From: Bufo bufo
Taxonomy: Eukaryota > Chordata > Amphibia > Anura > Bufonidae
Assembly: GCF_905171765.1 (NCBI RefSeq)
Contig: NC_053390.1
Location: 505,520,301 to 505,584,300 of the forward strand
Length of the DNA: 64,000 bases
Direction: 5' to 3'
A model generated the notes under the pieces. That model saw nothing but the letters and a program-made list of their open reading frames with translations, was not told where the DNA came from and ran no database searches. Positions 54,238 through 64,000 of this stretch are shown piece after piece. The translations under genes and the position numbers were made by a program. Positions within the stretch are counted from its first letter, which is position 1; every line of letters starts with the position of its first letter.

Positions 54238-55794
54238 GGCCTCATGCACACGACCGTTTTTTTTTACGGTCCGCAAAAACGGGGTCCGTTGTTCCGTGAT
54301 CCGTGACCGTTTTTTCGTCAGTGGGTCTTCCTTGATTTTTGGAGGATCCACGGACATGAAAAAACTGTCGTTTTGGTGTCCGCCTGGCCGTGCGGAGCCA
54401 AACGGATCCGTCCTGAATTACAATGCAAGTCAATGGGGACGGATCCGTTTGACGTTGACACAATATGGTGCAATTTCAAACGGATCCGTCCCCATTGACT
54501 TTCAATGTAAAGTCAGGAGTTAATATACCATCGGATCGGAGTTTTCTCCAATCCGATGGTATATTTTAACTTGAAGCGTCCCCATCACCATGGGAACGCC
54601 TCTATGTTAGAATATACCATCGGATTTGAGTTACATCGTGAAACTCAAATCCGACAGTATATTCTAACACAGAGGCGTTCCCATGGTGATGGGGACGCTT
54701 CAGGTTAGAATATACTAAAAGAACTGTGTACATGACTGCCCCCTGCTGCCTGGCAGGTGCTGCCAGGCAGCAGGGGGCAGCCCCCCCCCCTGTAGTTAAC
54801 ACATTGGTGGCCAGTGGGCCCCCCTCCCTCCCCTGTAGTTAACTCATTGGTGGCCAGTGCGGCCGGCCCCCCTCCCTCCCCTGTAGTTAACTCGTTGGTG
54901 GCCAGTGGGCCCCCCTCCCTCCCCTGTAGTTAACTCGTTGGTGGCCAGTGGGCCCCCCTCCCTCCCCTGTAGTTAACTCATTGGTGGCCAGTGCGGCCGG
55001 CCCCCCTCCCTCCCCTGTAGTTAACTCGTTGGTGGCCAGTGGGCCCCTCCTCCCTCCCCTGTAGTTAACTCGTTGGTGGCCAGTGGGCCTTCTCCACTCC
55101 CTCACCCTCCTAATTAAAATCTCCCCCCTATCATTGGTGGCAGCGGAGTGTGGTACACTGGCCACCAACGAGTTAACTACAGGGGAGGGAGGGGGGGGGG
55201 GGGCGGCCGCACTGGCCACCAATGAGTTAACTACAGGGGAGGGAGGGGGGCCCACTGGCCACCAATGAGTTAACTACAGGGGAGGGAAGGGGGGGGGCCG
55301 GCCGCACTGGCCACCAATGTGTTAACTACAGGGGGGGGGGGGCTGTCATGTACACAGTTCTTTTAGTATATTCTAACCTGAAGCGTCCCCATCACCATGG
55401 GAACGCCTCTGTGTTAGAATATACTGTCGGTTCTGAGTTTTCACGAAGTGAAAACTCAGCTATGAAAAAGCTTTTATGCAGACGGATCTTTGGATCCGTC
55501 TGTATAATAACTAACCTACGGCCACGGATCACGGACACGGATGCCAATCTTGTGTGCATCCGTGTTCTTTCACGGACCCATTGACTTGAATGGGTCCGTG
55601 AACCGTTGTCCGTCAAAAAAATAGGACAGGTCATATTTTTTTGACGGACAGGATACACGGATCACGGTCTCGGCTGCAAAACGGTGCATTTTCCGATTTT
55701 TCCACGGACCCATTGAAAGTCAATGGGTCCGCGAAAAAAAACGGAAAACGGCACAACGGCCACGGATGCACACAACGGTCGTGTGCATGAGGCC
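54238..55794. mobile_element. MITE C, GGCCTCATG type, with internal palindrome
   Basis: ATA at 54235-54237 and 55795-55797; ends GGCCTCATGCACACGACCG and complement. It is 1557 bp, far longer than sister copies (304-448 bp), because a palindromic block with an internal minisatellite (about 54530-55450) occupies its middle. Confidence 0.85.
54530..55450. repeat. Palindrome with inverted minisatellite arrays
   Basis: The arms share GAAGCGTCCCCATCACCATG, GGAACGCCTCTGTGTTAG, ACATGACTGCC-type text and the TTAGTATATTCTAACC block. The left arm has seven units of CTGTAGTTAACTCNTTGGTGG-CCAGTG with C-rich spacers (about 54790-55090), and the right arm has four in inverse (about 55150-55335). The centre near 55100-55150 (CTCCTAATTAAAATCTCC) is unique. 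Confidence 0.88.
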
Positions 55795-56078
55795 ATAGAC
55801 TGATTACATGCAAAGCGAGATATTTCAAGCCTTTATTTGGTATAATTTGGATGATTATGGCTTATAGCTTATGAAACCCCAAAGTCTCAATTTTGAGGTA
55901 CCCTTTGCTCAGGGGGTATGGATTAATTAGCTGACTAGAGTGTCACACTTTGAGCCTAGAATATTGAACCTTTTCACCAAATTCTAATTTTAAGCTGCAT
56001 TATTGCAATTCCTTTTAATTTGCATTACTGAAATAAATGGACTTTTGCTCGATATTCTAATTTTTTAAGTTTCACCTG

Positions 56079-56469
56079 TATATGCTGCATACACTGGACT
56101 TTATTCCAGTACCCTGTAGGGACTGAAGTTACTGCTTATGTTCTCCCTGTAGAGCGGAGATCCCCAGGATGAATCTGTAGCACAAGTCACTACCCACCCT
56201 CCCTATAAACAGAGACATCATAATGGGAACACACAGGGTAGAGGGCATGCTGGCTGGTGCCACATCTTTGCAGGAGATTTAGTGGTAGTGACTATAAACC
56301 AGGTATGACAGGTAAAGCAGGAAGCAGAAGAAGAGGTGCAGCTGTATGAGAGAACACACTGGTAAAGACATGCTGGATTTACATACAGTTGTACATTAGT
56401 CATATGACAAGAAATGGTAATCTACCAATTAAAGAAGAGGTTACCCTTTAGGTTCAGGCTTTCTCTCAC
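56079..56469. other. Unassigned intron sequence beside exon
   Basis: No repeat or exon recognised. It ends at the GTGAGA donor of the exon at 56470-56588. Confidence 0.35.
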
Positions 56470-56588
56470 CTGGATTCAGAGAATTTTTTGGTTACGCTTG
56501 GCCTGTCTTGGTCTCTTCTACATCTGAACCAATGTTCAACTTGGCGAATCTGCATTTTACACTCAGCTGACAGGTAGCGGACTTCAGG
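56470..56588 (-). CDS. CERS4-like: Ceramide synthase exon: Hox-like domain
   Basis: This 119-bp minus-strand exon has its acceptor AG at 56589-56590 and donor GT (GTGAGA) at 56468-56469. It starts in phase 0 with PEVRYLSAECKM and carries QVEHWFRCRRDQDRPS. This is the WFRxRRNQxRP box of the partial homeodomain of vertebrate CERS2-6, which serves as a nuclear-import and regulatory segment rather than the catalytic core. It ends TKKFSES with the last codon split 2+1; the next exon supplies C to give Ser, then Trp-Arg-Phe as in the family. The N of the usual RRNQ is D here, and the Arg before RR is Cys-containing (FRCRR). No stop or frameshift is present. Confidence 0.93.
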
Positions 56589-56590
56589 CT

Positions 56591-58236
56591 GTTGAATTGT
56601 TAAACTCCATTAAATTTTTTAGAACAATATCTAGAATGTTGCAGCATGCATTGAGGAGATTGTGAAAATAACATGAAACAGGTGATACAAATGGCTAAAA
56701 GTGTTTTCAAAACTGTAGCTGGAAAAAGTGTCTATAATGACATAATAAACTTCATGCACCGCATGTACTCCATATACAGTATTATGCCTTATTTACACGT
56801 CAGAGTTCGGTCAGTGATTTCTATCAGTGATTTGGAGCCCAAACCAGGTGCGGCTCTAAACACAGAACAGGTGCAGAGCTTTACCTTATACCTCATGTCT
56901 GTGGAGGCTCCAATCCTGGTTTTGGCTCCAATCACTGATGGAAAACACTGGCTAAGACACTGGCGTGTGAATGAGGGTTTATATTTATATTTAAAATAGC
57001 AGAAACCCAGCGGCTATGGCGCCCGCTGCGAGAGGGAGCCAAGATTGGGGACCGGACTTCTGCCGTACATGTACGGCGGAGGTCCTTAAAGGGTTAAATC
57101 AGGAATATGTTCATTAATGCTGCCCATTTCTGCCACAGATTTTAGCCTTTGCAACTGCATATTTTCTGCTGCAGAAAATCCATAACCCATGTCGTGTGGA
57201 TATATCCTTAGGGTAAGACCACATGGCCCAGTCGTGTCAGGAACTGCAGCGGATTTCAAACGAGCTGAAGGATGTGCCTAATTTAAGATGAGGGGCACGC
57301 CTCCTCATAAATTAGGTGCATCCTCCGGCAGCACAGGAGCAATCAAAGACCGCCATAAAACACCAGTCTTTGATAAATGACCCCCAATCACTTTAGAAAG
57401 TGCACAACACTGCTCAGCGTGAACCTGTCTTACAGGAACAAACCAGTCAAAAGGCATGTCTATAAATCACAATTCTGCACATATTAGGCAGTCTGCCATT
57501 GATCTAAAATGACCCTTTCTACTGTATCTTGTATCTGTCAGTACCACATATCTCTAGACTAGAGGAGCCTTTCATTCTGAAAATATGAGGTGGACTGAGA
57601 TTACACACGTCATCAAAACAAGATCCATATGTAGTGGAAAACACTGCATGGCATGTTGTGCAGAAATGTGCATTTTCACTGTGGATTTTGCGGAAAATCC
57701 AAGCCAACATACACAGCGGAAAATTCGGAACTACGCAAACCTATCATTAGGCCTAGTTCACAGAGATAAGGTATAATGGATGGATTCTGTCTTTCTGACC
57801 CGAACCTGTTTTTTTGCTTGTTTCTGGGCAGCAGAACACTATTTATACAGCACGTTTGCTGCCCAGAGACGATTATTTAGGTGACCGTAGAATGCTTTCA
57901 CCAGATGAACGAGCATTTGCATGTTCGTTGGATGACCAGCTGCACTTTTACAAAGGGTTCCTAGGAATGCCCGGATTGCTGGCCTGATCTCTGTTCCACA
58001 CCGTATCGCCCAGATTGTGAACCTATTCAATTAATGAGTCCGCATCCGTGATATGGTGCCGTATATTTCGGACCCACTGTTTGTGAGCCGTGATATGGGC
58101 ACAAACAGTGGCATGGTTGTGTACATGAGGTCTTAAGCATAATTCTGTGTAGACTGCAGTTTTGTGAATCTACATGTCTATACATACCTCACCAGTTTCC
58201 CTGTCTGTGAGTTGGCTTGGCTTCCTTGCAGTCTAT
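56591..58236. other. Mostly unassigned; old repeat traces
   Basis: A GC-rich scrap at 57000-57080 (GGCGCCCGCTGCGAGAGG, CCGTACATGTACGG) and a degenerate MITE-like end (TGTACATGAGGTCTTAA) at about 58120-58135 are present. No complete element or coding exon was found. Confidence 0.35.
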
Positions 58237-58671
58237 GGCCTCATGCACACGACCATTGTTTTATTCCGTATCCGTTGTTCAGTTTTTCGTGATTTTCTGC
58301 AGACCCATTGACTTTCAATGGGTCCGTTGAAAACTCAGCTAATGCACCGTTTGTCATCCGCATCCGTGGTTCCAGTCCGTCAAAAAAATATAACCTGTCC
58401 TATTTTTTTTCAAGGAAAACAGTTCGCGGACCCATTCAAGTCAATGGGACCGTGAAAAAACGTGGAGGCACACAAGATTGTCACCCGCGTCCGTTTGTTT
58501 CCTATCATTTGCATGGCAAACTTGACTTAGACTTTTTTTTACTTTCCTTCATGTCTGGTGATCCTCCAAAAATAAAGGAAGACACACGGAAACAAAAACG
58601 GAAACGGATCACGGAACAACGGAACCCCATTTTGCGGAACGGAACACAACAACGGTCGTGTGCATGAGGCC
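58237..58671. mobile_element. GGCCTCATG-type MITE, TAT target duplication
   Basis: TAT at 58234-58236 and 58672-58674; ends GGCCTCATGCACACGACC and complement. The sequence is close to 29565-30012 throughout (CCATTGACTTTCAATGGGTC, TCATGTCTGGTGATCC). It lies 68 bp from the exon at 58740-58833. Confidence 0.88.
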
Positions 58672-58739
58672 TATTACTGATTTTGGTTGCTGTAGCAGAA
58701 GTCTTCCTAATGAATCACGTTCAATGCTATTTTACATAC

Positions 58740-58833
58740 CTCTGATGGATGCTTTCCCTTTTTTAAATAAAACTCTTCTAGAACCGGTTTAACAGACGGT
58801 TTCCTTTTGTATTTATCTCGGAGGCCCATCTTT
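58740..58833 (-). CDS. CERS4-like: Ceramide synthase exon: linker and start of Hox-like domain
   Basis: This 94-bp exon is read on the minus strand. The acceptor is AG at 58834-58835 after a short pyrimidine run, and the donor is GT (GTATGT) at 58738-58739. One base completes a codon split across the upstream intron, then 31 codons follow. The peptide begins KMGLRDKYKRK and continues VKPVLEEFYLKKGKHPSE, which matches the ceramide synthase stretch after the first membrane helix (family pattern P-x-x-x-LE-x-F-x-x-x-x-GK-x-P). It ends in phase 0 and joins directly to the exon at 56470-56588. An alternative acceptor AG four bases downstream would start the exon at 58829 and change the phase. The preceding exon was not found. 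Confidence 0.82.
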
Positions 58834-59013
58834 CTGCTTAGAGGTAGTGTCACAAACCTATTAAAACAGTAAATTTCAGGAAATTACTAGTGGAATAGAC
58901 AGACAGTTCTGATCAAAATGGAAAATACCCATTATTTATTCATGACACATTCAGAATAACAGCCAACTCTAGTCGTAAGGATTTCCAAGTGTTCTGCTGT
59001 GACTCTATCTACA

Positions 59014-59640
59014 CCAGGGGTGCACAACCTGCGGCCCCCAGAGCCAAGGTTTGCGGCCCCCATCCTGCTGGACAGAAGCACAGCTGATCGTGCGATCATC
59101 TGTGTTTCTTCCGGGAGCGCTGCACAGGGAAGGATGACAGCTCCTGCCCCTGTACTGTAGCAGGAGTCTGGAGCAGGTCGGGTCCCTAGCTATTGGTGAG
59201 AGTGAGGGAGCCGAGGAGAAGGCGCAGTTCATCAGCGCTTCTGCCTTCTCCTCAAGCAGCGCTCTGCAGCAGTGGGGTACTAAGAATGGGGGAAGGGGGT
59301 CCGCCCCGGGTGCCAGAAGCAATGAGCGTTTCCATCAATACAGATAGAAGCACTCATTGCTGGAGCGCAGGCAGCTGCGGTCCTGTCACTCACCGCTCTG
59401 CTCCCTGCGCTCCACCCCTTCTTCAGGCCGGCGGCTCTGAATGGTGAAGCAGGAAGACTATCACCATTCAGCCTGCAGGCACGGATCGCACTGCCCACTG
59501 TAGACACAGTGGACGGAGCCTGCAGCCCAGGAATCTGCATAAGCTCCGCCCATACAGTGCTGCAGAGCGATCTGTGCCTGCAGGGGAGAGAGGACTGTGA
59601 GCTTTAGGAACGGGACAAGGTGAGTAGGTACTGTGTTTTT
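59014..59640. repeat. Possible hAT-like repeat end and GC-rich unassigned block
   Basis: CAGGGGTGCACAACCTGCGG at 59014 is the kind of start seen in hAT elements. The matching right end was not found, so only a partial or decayed element can be proposed. Confidence 0.4.
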
Positions 59641-59645
59641 TTTAT

Positions 59646-60249
59646 AACACAGAGGGGGCTCAATGGGCATTGCTAATGTAAATGGGGCACAATGGGCATT
59701 TCTTCTCTGGAAGGGGAACAATGGGCATTGCTAATATGAAGGGGGCACAATGGGCATTTCTACTATGGAGGGGGAACAATGGGCATTTCTACTCTGGAGG
59801 GGGCACAGAGAGCATTGCTAATATGAAGGGGACACAATGGGCATTTCTTCTCTGGAGGGGGCACAATGGGCATTTCTTCTCTGGAGGGGGCACAATGGGC
59901 ATTTCTTCTCTGGAGGGGGCACAATGGGCATTGCTAATGTGAAGGGGACACAATGGGCATTCCTACTATGGAGGGGGCACAGTGCACAGAGGTCATTACT
60001 ATTATGAAGGGGGCACAGAGGGCATTATTACTGTGAAGGGGGCACAATGGGCATTACTAGCACAGAGGGTATTACTACTGTTAAGGGGGCACAATGGGGA
60101 TTTCTACTATGGAGGGGATGCAGAGGGCATTATTACTGTGAAGGGGGCACAATGGGCATTATTACTGTGAAGGGGGCCCAATGGGCATTATTACTATTAA
60201 TGGGGCACAATAGGCATTATTAATATTAAGGGGCACAATGGCATTATAA
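59646..60249. repeat. Minisatellite GGGGGCACAATGGGCATT, first part
   Basis: About 20 degenerate tandem units of 27-30 bp, each with GGGGGCACAATGGGCATT followed by a short variable stretch such as TCTTCTCTGGA, GCTAATATGAA or ATTACTGTGAA. The array resumes after the MITE at 60250-60706. Open frames across it are repeat artefacts. Confidence 0.92.
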
Positions 60250-60706
60250 GGCTACTTTCACACTGGCGTTTCTGGGTCCGCTTGTGAGATCTGTTTCAGG
60301 GCTCTCACAAGCGGCCCAAAACGGATCAGTTCAGCCGCAATGCATTCTGAATGGATAAGGATCCGTTCAGAATGCAGCAATTTGGCTGCTTTTGGTCTCT
60401 GTTGCGCCTGTATTCCGCTTTTGAGGCGGACACGAAAACGCAGCTTGAAGCGTTTTGGTGTCCGCCTGACGATGTGCAGCCAAACGGATCCGTCCTGACT
60501 TGCAATGTAAGTCAATGGGGACGGATCCGTTTTCACTGACACAATATGGTGCAATTGAAAACGGATCCGTCCTCCATTGACTTATTTTTTTATGAATAAT
60601 GCAAATGGGACCGTTATGAACGGATACAAGCGTTTGCATTATCGGTGCGGATCCGTCTGTGCAGATACAAGACGGATTCGCACCGAACGCAGGTGTGAAA
60701 GTAGCC
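60250..60706. mobile_element. MITE (GGCTACTTTCACACT ends) inside the minisatellite
   Basis: Ends GGCTACTTTCACACTGGCG and complement with left TAA (60247-60249) and right TTA (60707-60709). It holds the GGATCCGT modules and GACTTGCAATGTAAGTC hairpin shared with 6447-6939. Confidence 0.85.
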
Positions 60707-60830
60707 TTACTGTGAAGGGGGACAATGGGCATTACTACTATTAAGGGGCATTATTACTGTGAAGGATGCACTATGGGGAGTATTACTGTGAGGGGGGCAC
60801 AAAGAGGGCATTACAACATGGAATGGAACA
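60707..60830. repeat. Minisatellite, second part
   Basis: Three to four further GGGGGCACAA-GGGCATTA units after the MITE, with more sequence drift. They show the array was one block before the MITE inserted. Confidence 0.8.
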
Positions 60831-61775
60831 GCACACACCGAAGTAAATGGGTCTGCATCCGACCCGTAATAAATGCGGCTCAGATATGGACCCAAACCAT
60901 CTAAAGCGGATATGTCAGGTCTCCCCTGTCATGCACACAACCCAAATTTTCATCAGTGTCTTCTGTTTTTGCGGACAGCACACTGACTCATTAATTTCTA
61001 TGGAGCTATGCACACTATGCTTTTTTTTGCAAATTCATGTGGACATTCCAAATTAAAGAACATGTCCTATTCTGATCCGTATTGCATACAAAAATTGTCC
61101 TTTCTATTGACTGGAGTGGAAAGAAATGCAGAATGCACACAGTAGGTATCTGTGTTTTGCAGATCCGTTGTTTGCATACTGAATTAGAGACAAAGTCGTG
61201 TGCGTGAAGACACTGATAACGTTTTTAGATTTCCATCTACAGAGCTATGTGGGGTCTTGTTTTTTGGCAGGACGAAATGTACTTTTTATTGGTCCCATTT
61301 TGGGGTATGTATGACTTTTTAATCACTTTTTATTACATTTTTCTGGGAGGACAAGGTGACCAAAAATATGGCGAATCACTTTTTCCGTTACAGTCTTTAC
61401 CCTGAAGGAATACTATTTTGATATTTTAATAGATTGGAGTTTTTGGACACACCGATACCTGTTATGTCTATTTTTTATTGTTTATTTTTAGATGTAAAAT
61501 TAGGAATGGAGTGGTTTTAATTTTTATTTTTGTGCTTTTTACTCGCACATGAGAGCTTCTGATTGCTTGTATGATAGACTTCAAAAGAATGCTATAGCAG
61601 TCTATGGGATTCTGACAGGCTGCCCACCAAGGATGCCTCGGTCACAACTGACAGTGGGATCTGAGGGGTTAAATGACTGGGATCAGAGTCCTGGGTCACT
61701 GCCGGCAGATGTCTGCTATACTATACAGCTGGCACCAGCCATACATGGAGCTAGCTCAGCGTGTGAGCCAGCACC
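60831..61775. other. Degenerate repeats, no gene seen
   Basis: 60835-61210 contains MITE-like text without clear ends (GTGTCTTCTGTTTTTGCGG; GTCGTGTGCGTGAAGAC). 61230-61700 resembles a dispersed frog repeat (GTGGGGTCTTGTTTTTTGGC, TTTTATTACATTTTTCTGGG, AGGTGACCAAAAATATGG). The 105-codon frame at 61549-61866 has no domain and overlaps the (TTA)n run. Confidence 0.4.
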
Positions 61776-64000
61776 ATATTATTATTATTATTATTATTAT
61801 TATTTATTATTAAAGCGCCATTCATTCCATAGCGCTGTACATATGATAAGCGGTGCACATACATAATACAGACAATTGCACTAAGCAGGAACAAGACGAG
61901 TTATAGACTGGTACAGAAGGAGAGAGGGCCCTGCCCGTGAGGGCTTACAATCTACATGGTATGGGAGAAGGACACAGTAGGTGCGGGTTAAGTTGGTCAT
62001 GGCGGTATAGAGGCAGCAGGGTCACGGGTTGTAGGCTTGTCTGAAGAGGTGGGTTTTCAGGTTTCTTTTGAAGGATTCCACTGTAGGTGAGAGTCTGATA
62101 TGTTGGGGTAGCGCGTTCCAGAGTATGGGGGATGTACGGGAGAAATCTTGGAGTCGATTGTGGGAAGAGGCAATAAGAGGAGAGGAGAGAAGGAGGTCTT
62201 GTGAGGATCGGAGAGTGCGTGTGGGGGTGTATCGGGAAAGTAGCTCAGAGATGTAGGGAGGGGACAGGTTATGGACGGCCTTGTATGTATTTGTTAGTAC
62301 TTTGAAGTGAATTCGTTGGGCAATGGGTAGCCAGTGAAGGGATTGGCAGAGGGGAGAGGCAGAGGAATAATAGGGTGAGAGGTGGATTAGTCGGGCAGCA
62401 GAGTTGAGGATAGATTGGAGGGGTGCGAGAGTGCTAGATGGAAGGCCACAGAGGAGAGTGTTGCAGTAGTCTAGGCGGGAGATAATGAGGGCATGTACAA
62501 GCATTTTCGCAGATTCAAAGTTAAGGAAAGCACGGATGCGGGAGATGTTTTTGAGTTGGAGGCGGCAGGTGGTGGAAAGGGCTTGGATGTGCGGTCGGAA
62601 GGAAAGGGCAGAATCCAAGGTCACTCCAAGGCAGCGGGCTTTGTTGACTGGGGAGAGTGTGCAGCCATTGATCATGATAGATAGGTCTGTTGGGGGGGTT
62701 GAACAAGATGGGGGAAAGATTATGAATTCTGTCTTATCCATGTTAAGTTTAAGAAAGCGAGAGGCGAAGAAGGATGATATAGAAGATAGACATTGTGGGA
62801 TTCTTGATAGTAAGGTGGTGATGTCTGGACCAGAGAGGTAGATATGTGTGTCGTCAGCGTAGGAGTGATACTGAAAGCCATGGGACTCTATGAGCTGTCC
62901 CAGGCCAAAAGTGTAGATAAAGAAGAGCAGGGGTCCTAGGACAGAGCCTTGCAGGACACCAACAGAGAGGGAATGAGACGAGGAGGTGGTGCGGGAGTGG
63001 GAGACGCTAAACATCCGTCTGTGAGGTATGATGTGATCCAGGAGAGGGCCAGGTCAGTGATGCCAAGAGATGAGAGAGTTTGCAACAGAAGGGAGTGGTC
63101 AACAGTGTCGAAGGCAGAGGACAGGTCAAGGAGAAGGAGTATTGTTTCTTGGTTTTGGCTGTCAGTAGGTCATTGGTGACTTTGGTAAGGGCAGTCTCGG
63201 TCGAGTGGTGGGGTCGGAAGCCAGATTGTAGGCGGTCAAAGAGGGAGCAGGAGGAGAGGTGGGAGGACAGTTCTGAATGGACATGTTGTTCAAGTAGCTT
63301 TGAGGCATACGGAAGAAGTGATATGGGGCGATAACTGGACAAGGAAGATGGGTCAAGTGAAGCTTTTTGAGGATGGGTGTAATGGTAGCATGTTTAAAAG
63401 CAGAGGGGAAGACACCAGAGTTTAGTGATAGGTTGAAGAGATGAGTTAGGGCTGGGATAAACACTGTGGTGAGGTTAGGGATGAGGTGGGATGGGATTGG
63501 GTCAAGTGCACAGGTGGTCAGATGAGATTTGGAGAGTAGAGTGGAGAGTTTTTCTTCTGTAATAGTGGAGAAGCGGGTTTTGGGAGAAGAGGACTGAGCA
63601 GTTGTGTAGAGGGTCTGTGGGGACTGTGCAGTAAAGCTTTCTCTGATGTGGACTCTCTTTTGTTTGAAATATTTGGCAAAGTCCTCAGCTGAGAAGAGTG
63701 GAGAGGGTGGGGGCGCTGGGGGACGGAGAAGGGAGTTAAAAGTGCAAAAAGTTGTTTAGGGCTGTGTGACAGGGAAGATATGAGAGATGAGAAGTAGGCC
63801 TGTTTTGCATCAGCGAGTGAGGATTTGAATATGAGCAGGGATTGTTTGTATGCGGTGAAGTGATCCTTAGAATGGGATTTCTTCCATCGCCGCTCAGCAG
63901 CCCTGGAAGCTTGTCTGAGTTTTTTGGTCAGGTTGGTGTGTTGTCTGTTGATTTTCCGGATTTTGTTGTGTGTGAGGGGGGCAACAGTGTCGAGAGCTGT
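61776..64000 (-). mobile_element. L2/CR1-group LINE, continues past the window
   Basis: The 3' end is marked by (ATT)n on the plus strand at 61777-61812, followed by AAAGCGCCATTCATTCC, a typical 3' UTR-plus-microsatellite ending. RT domains follow to the right on the minus strand. Sequence up to 64000 (about 63700-64000, near TTTTCCGGATTTTGTTG) appears to be the region between endonuclease and RT. The 5' end is outside. Confidence 0.88.
62022..63464 (-). pseudogene. LINE reverse transcriptase, frameshifted
   Basis: The frame 63162-63464 has FNLSLNSGVFPSAFK, 63007-63342 has SSYRPISLLPYASKLLE and LFDRLQSGFRPHHST, and 62022-63014 has [14 protein letters not shown], the catalytic [35 protein letters not shown] and [10 protein letters not shown]. 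The order fits an L2/CR1-group RT. One-base shifts separate the three frames, and the normally present AFDT motif falls in the damaged part. The largest frame (330 codons) is intact. Confidence 0.88.

Larger units (their letters stand above)
52638..56078. mobile_element. TA-flanked non-autonomous DNA transposon carrying three MITEs
   Basis: The ends CAGGTGAAACTCGAAAAATT and complement AATTTTTTAAGTTTCACCTG are flanked by TATA on both sides, with GCAAAGTTCATTTATTTCAGTAA and its near-complement as sub-terminal repeats. After removing nested MITEs only about 370 bp remain. The TA target and the short inverted ends suggest a Tc1/mariner-type MITE; the family name is not asserted. Confidence 0.8.
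15555..58833 (-). other. CERS4-like: Ceramide synthase gene body, internal part (six exons seen)
   Basis: Ceramide synthases are multi-pass ER membrane enzymes that N-acylate sphinganine or sphingosine with a fatty acyl-CoA to make (dihydro)ceramide. Six minus-strand exons joined by canonical AG/GT introns give one continuous frame of about 173 residues: linker, partial Hox-like domain, then TLC (TRAM-LAG1-CLN8) domain with the HH pair and Lag1 motif. Intron lengths are about 2.2, 14.2, 2.0, 20.8 and 3.5 kb, with over 15.5 kb downstream of the last exon seen. The start codon, first membrane segment and C-terminal tail are not found and probably lie outside. LGFY, TLxFDxKRKDxKEQ and RPSxTKKF resemble CERS4 more than CERS2/3/5/6, but this rests on remembered family patterns. 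Frames and splice sites are intact, so the gene is probably functional. Nearly all intron sequence is transposon-derived. Confidence 0.9.

Noticed and set aside
54887..55268. Repetitive frames with ATNELTTGEGG units on both strands
   Set aside because: They are translations of the inverted minisatellite in a MITE; both strands are open because of composition.
59682..60170. Frames with GHNGHFFSGGGTMG-type repeats
   Set aside because: They are artefacts of the GGGGGCACAATGGGCATT minisatellite.

Overview
The window looks like intronic sequence from a large, transposon-rich vertebrate genome, most likely an anuran amphibian. The reasons are the dominance of TTAA-flanked palindromic MITEs of the Kolobok-related T2 type known from Xenopus, tyrosine-recombinase (Ngaro-like) retrotransposons with split direct repeats, chromodomain Gypsy elements, Tc1/mariner elements and L2/L1 LINEs. 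Codon-like open frames are nearly all transposon remnants. No prokaryotic organisation, tRNA, rRNA or CRISPR array was seen.

One host gene runs through the window on the minus strand. Six small exons (58740-58833, 56470-56588, 42168-42225, 40123-40173, 19193-19285, 15555-15683) have AG/GT splice sites, mutually consistent phases and no stops. They encode consecutive parts of a ceramide synthase: the end of the first linker, the partial Hox-like domain with its WFRxRRxQDRP box, and most of the TLC/Lag1 catalytic domain including the HH pair and the LHDxxDxxLE motif. Wording such as LGFY, TLxFDxKRKDxKEQ and TKKFxES looks most like CERS4, but the paralogue call is tentative. The N-terminal exons lie beyond 58833 and the last exons below 15555, probably outside the window.

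Right to left (the gene's own direction): 61-64 kb holds an L2/CR1-type LINE running off the window. At 59.6-60.8 kb a minisatellite is split by a MITE. At 52.6-56.1 kb a small TA-flanked DNA transposon carries three MITEs, one with a large palindrome containing an inverted minisatellite. At 47.3-51.9 kb is a plus-strand Ngaro-like element, next to a decayed chromovirus (44.3-47.2 kb) and a double fold-back repeat (42.6-44.25 kb). The 20.8-kb intron between exons 40123-40173 and 19193-19285 holds a T2 MITE (37.9-38.6 kb) and a Tc1 fragment split by a 7.7-kb Ngaro-like element that itself contains a 594-bp T2 palindrome. The same intron holds a T2 MITE split by a 9-kb insertion, which contains a Tc1 element and a nearly intact 5.2-kb chromovirus with a 5-bp target duplication. 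Left of this are a DD36E (Incomer-type) Tc1 element, clustered T2 MITEs, an L1 with a nested solo-LTR-like element, palindromic MITEs, an L2-type LINE and, at the window edge, another Tc1 fragment.

The main points of interest are the ceramide synthase gene hidden in repeats, two Ngaro-like elements whose A1-ORFs-B1-A2-B2 repeat structure can be read directly, pre-insertion sites that fix 3-bp target duplications for a large MITE group, a young chromovirus with one frame broken only by stops and an in-frame RT deletion, and a roughly 1.4-kb minisatellite in the leader of a Ngaro-like element.
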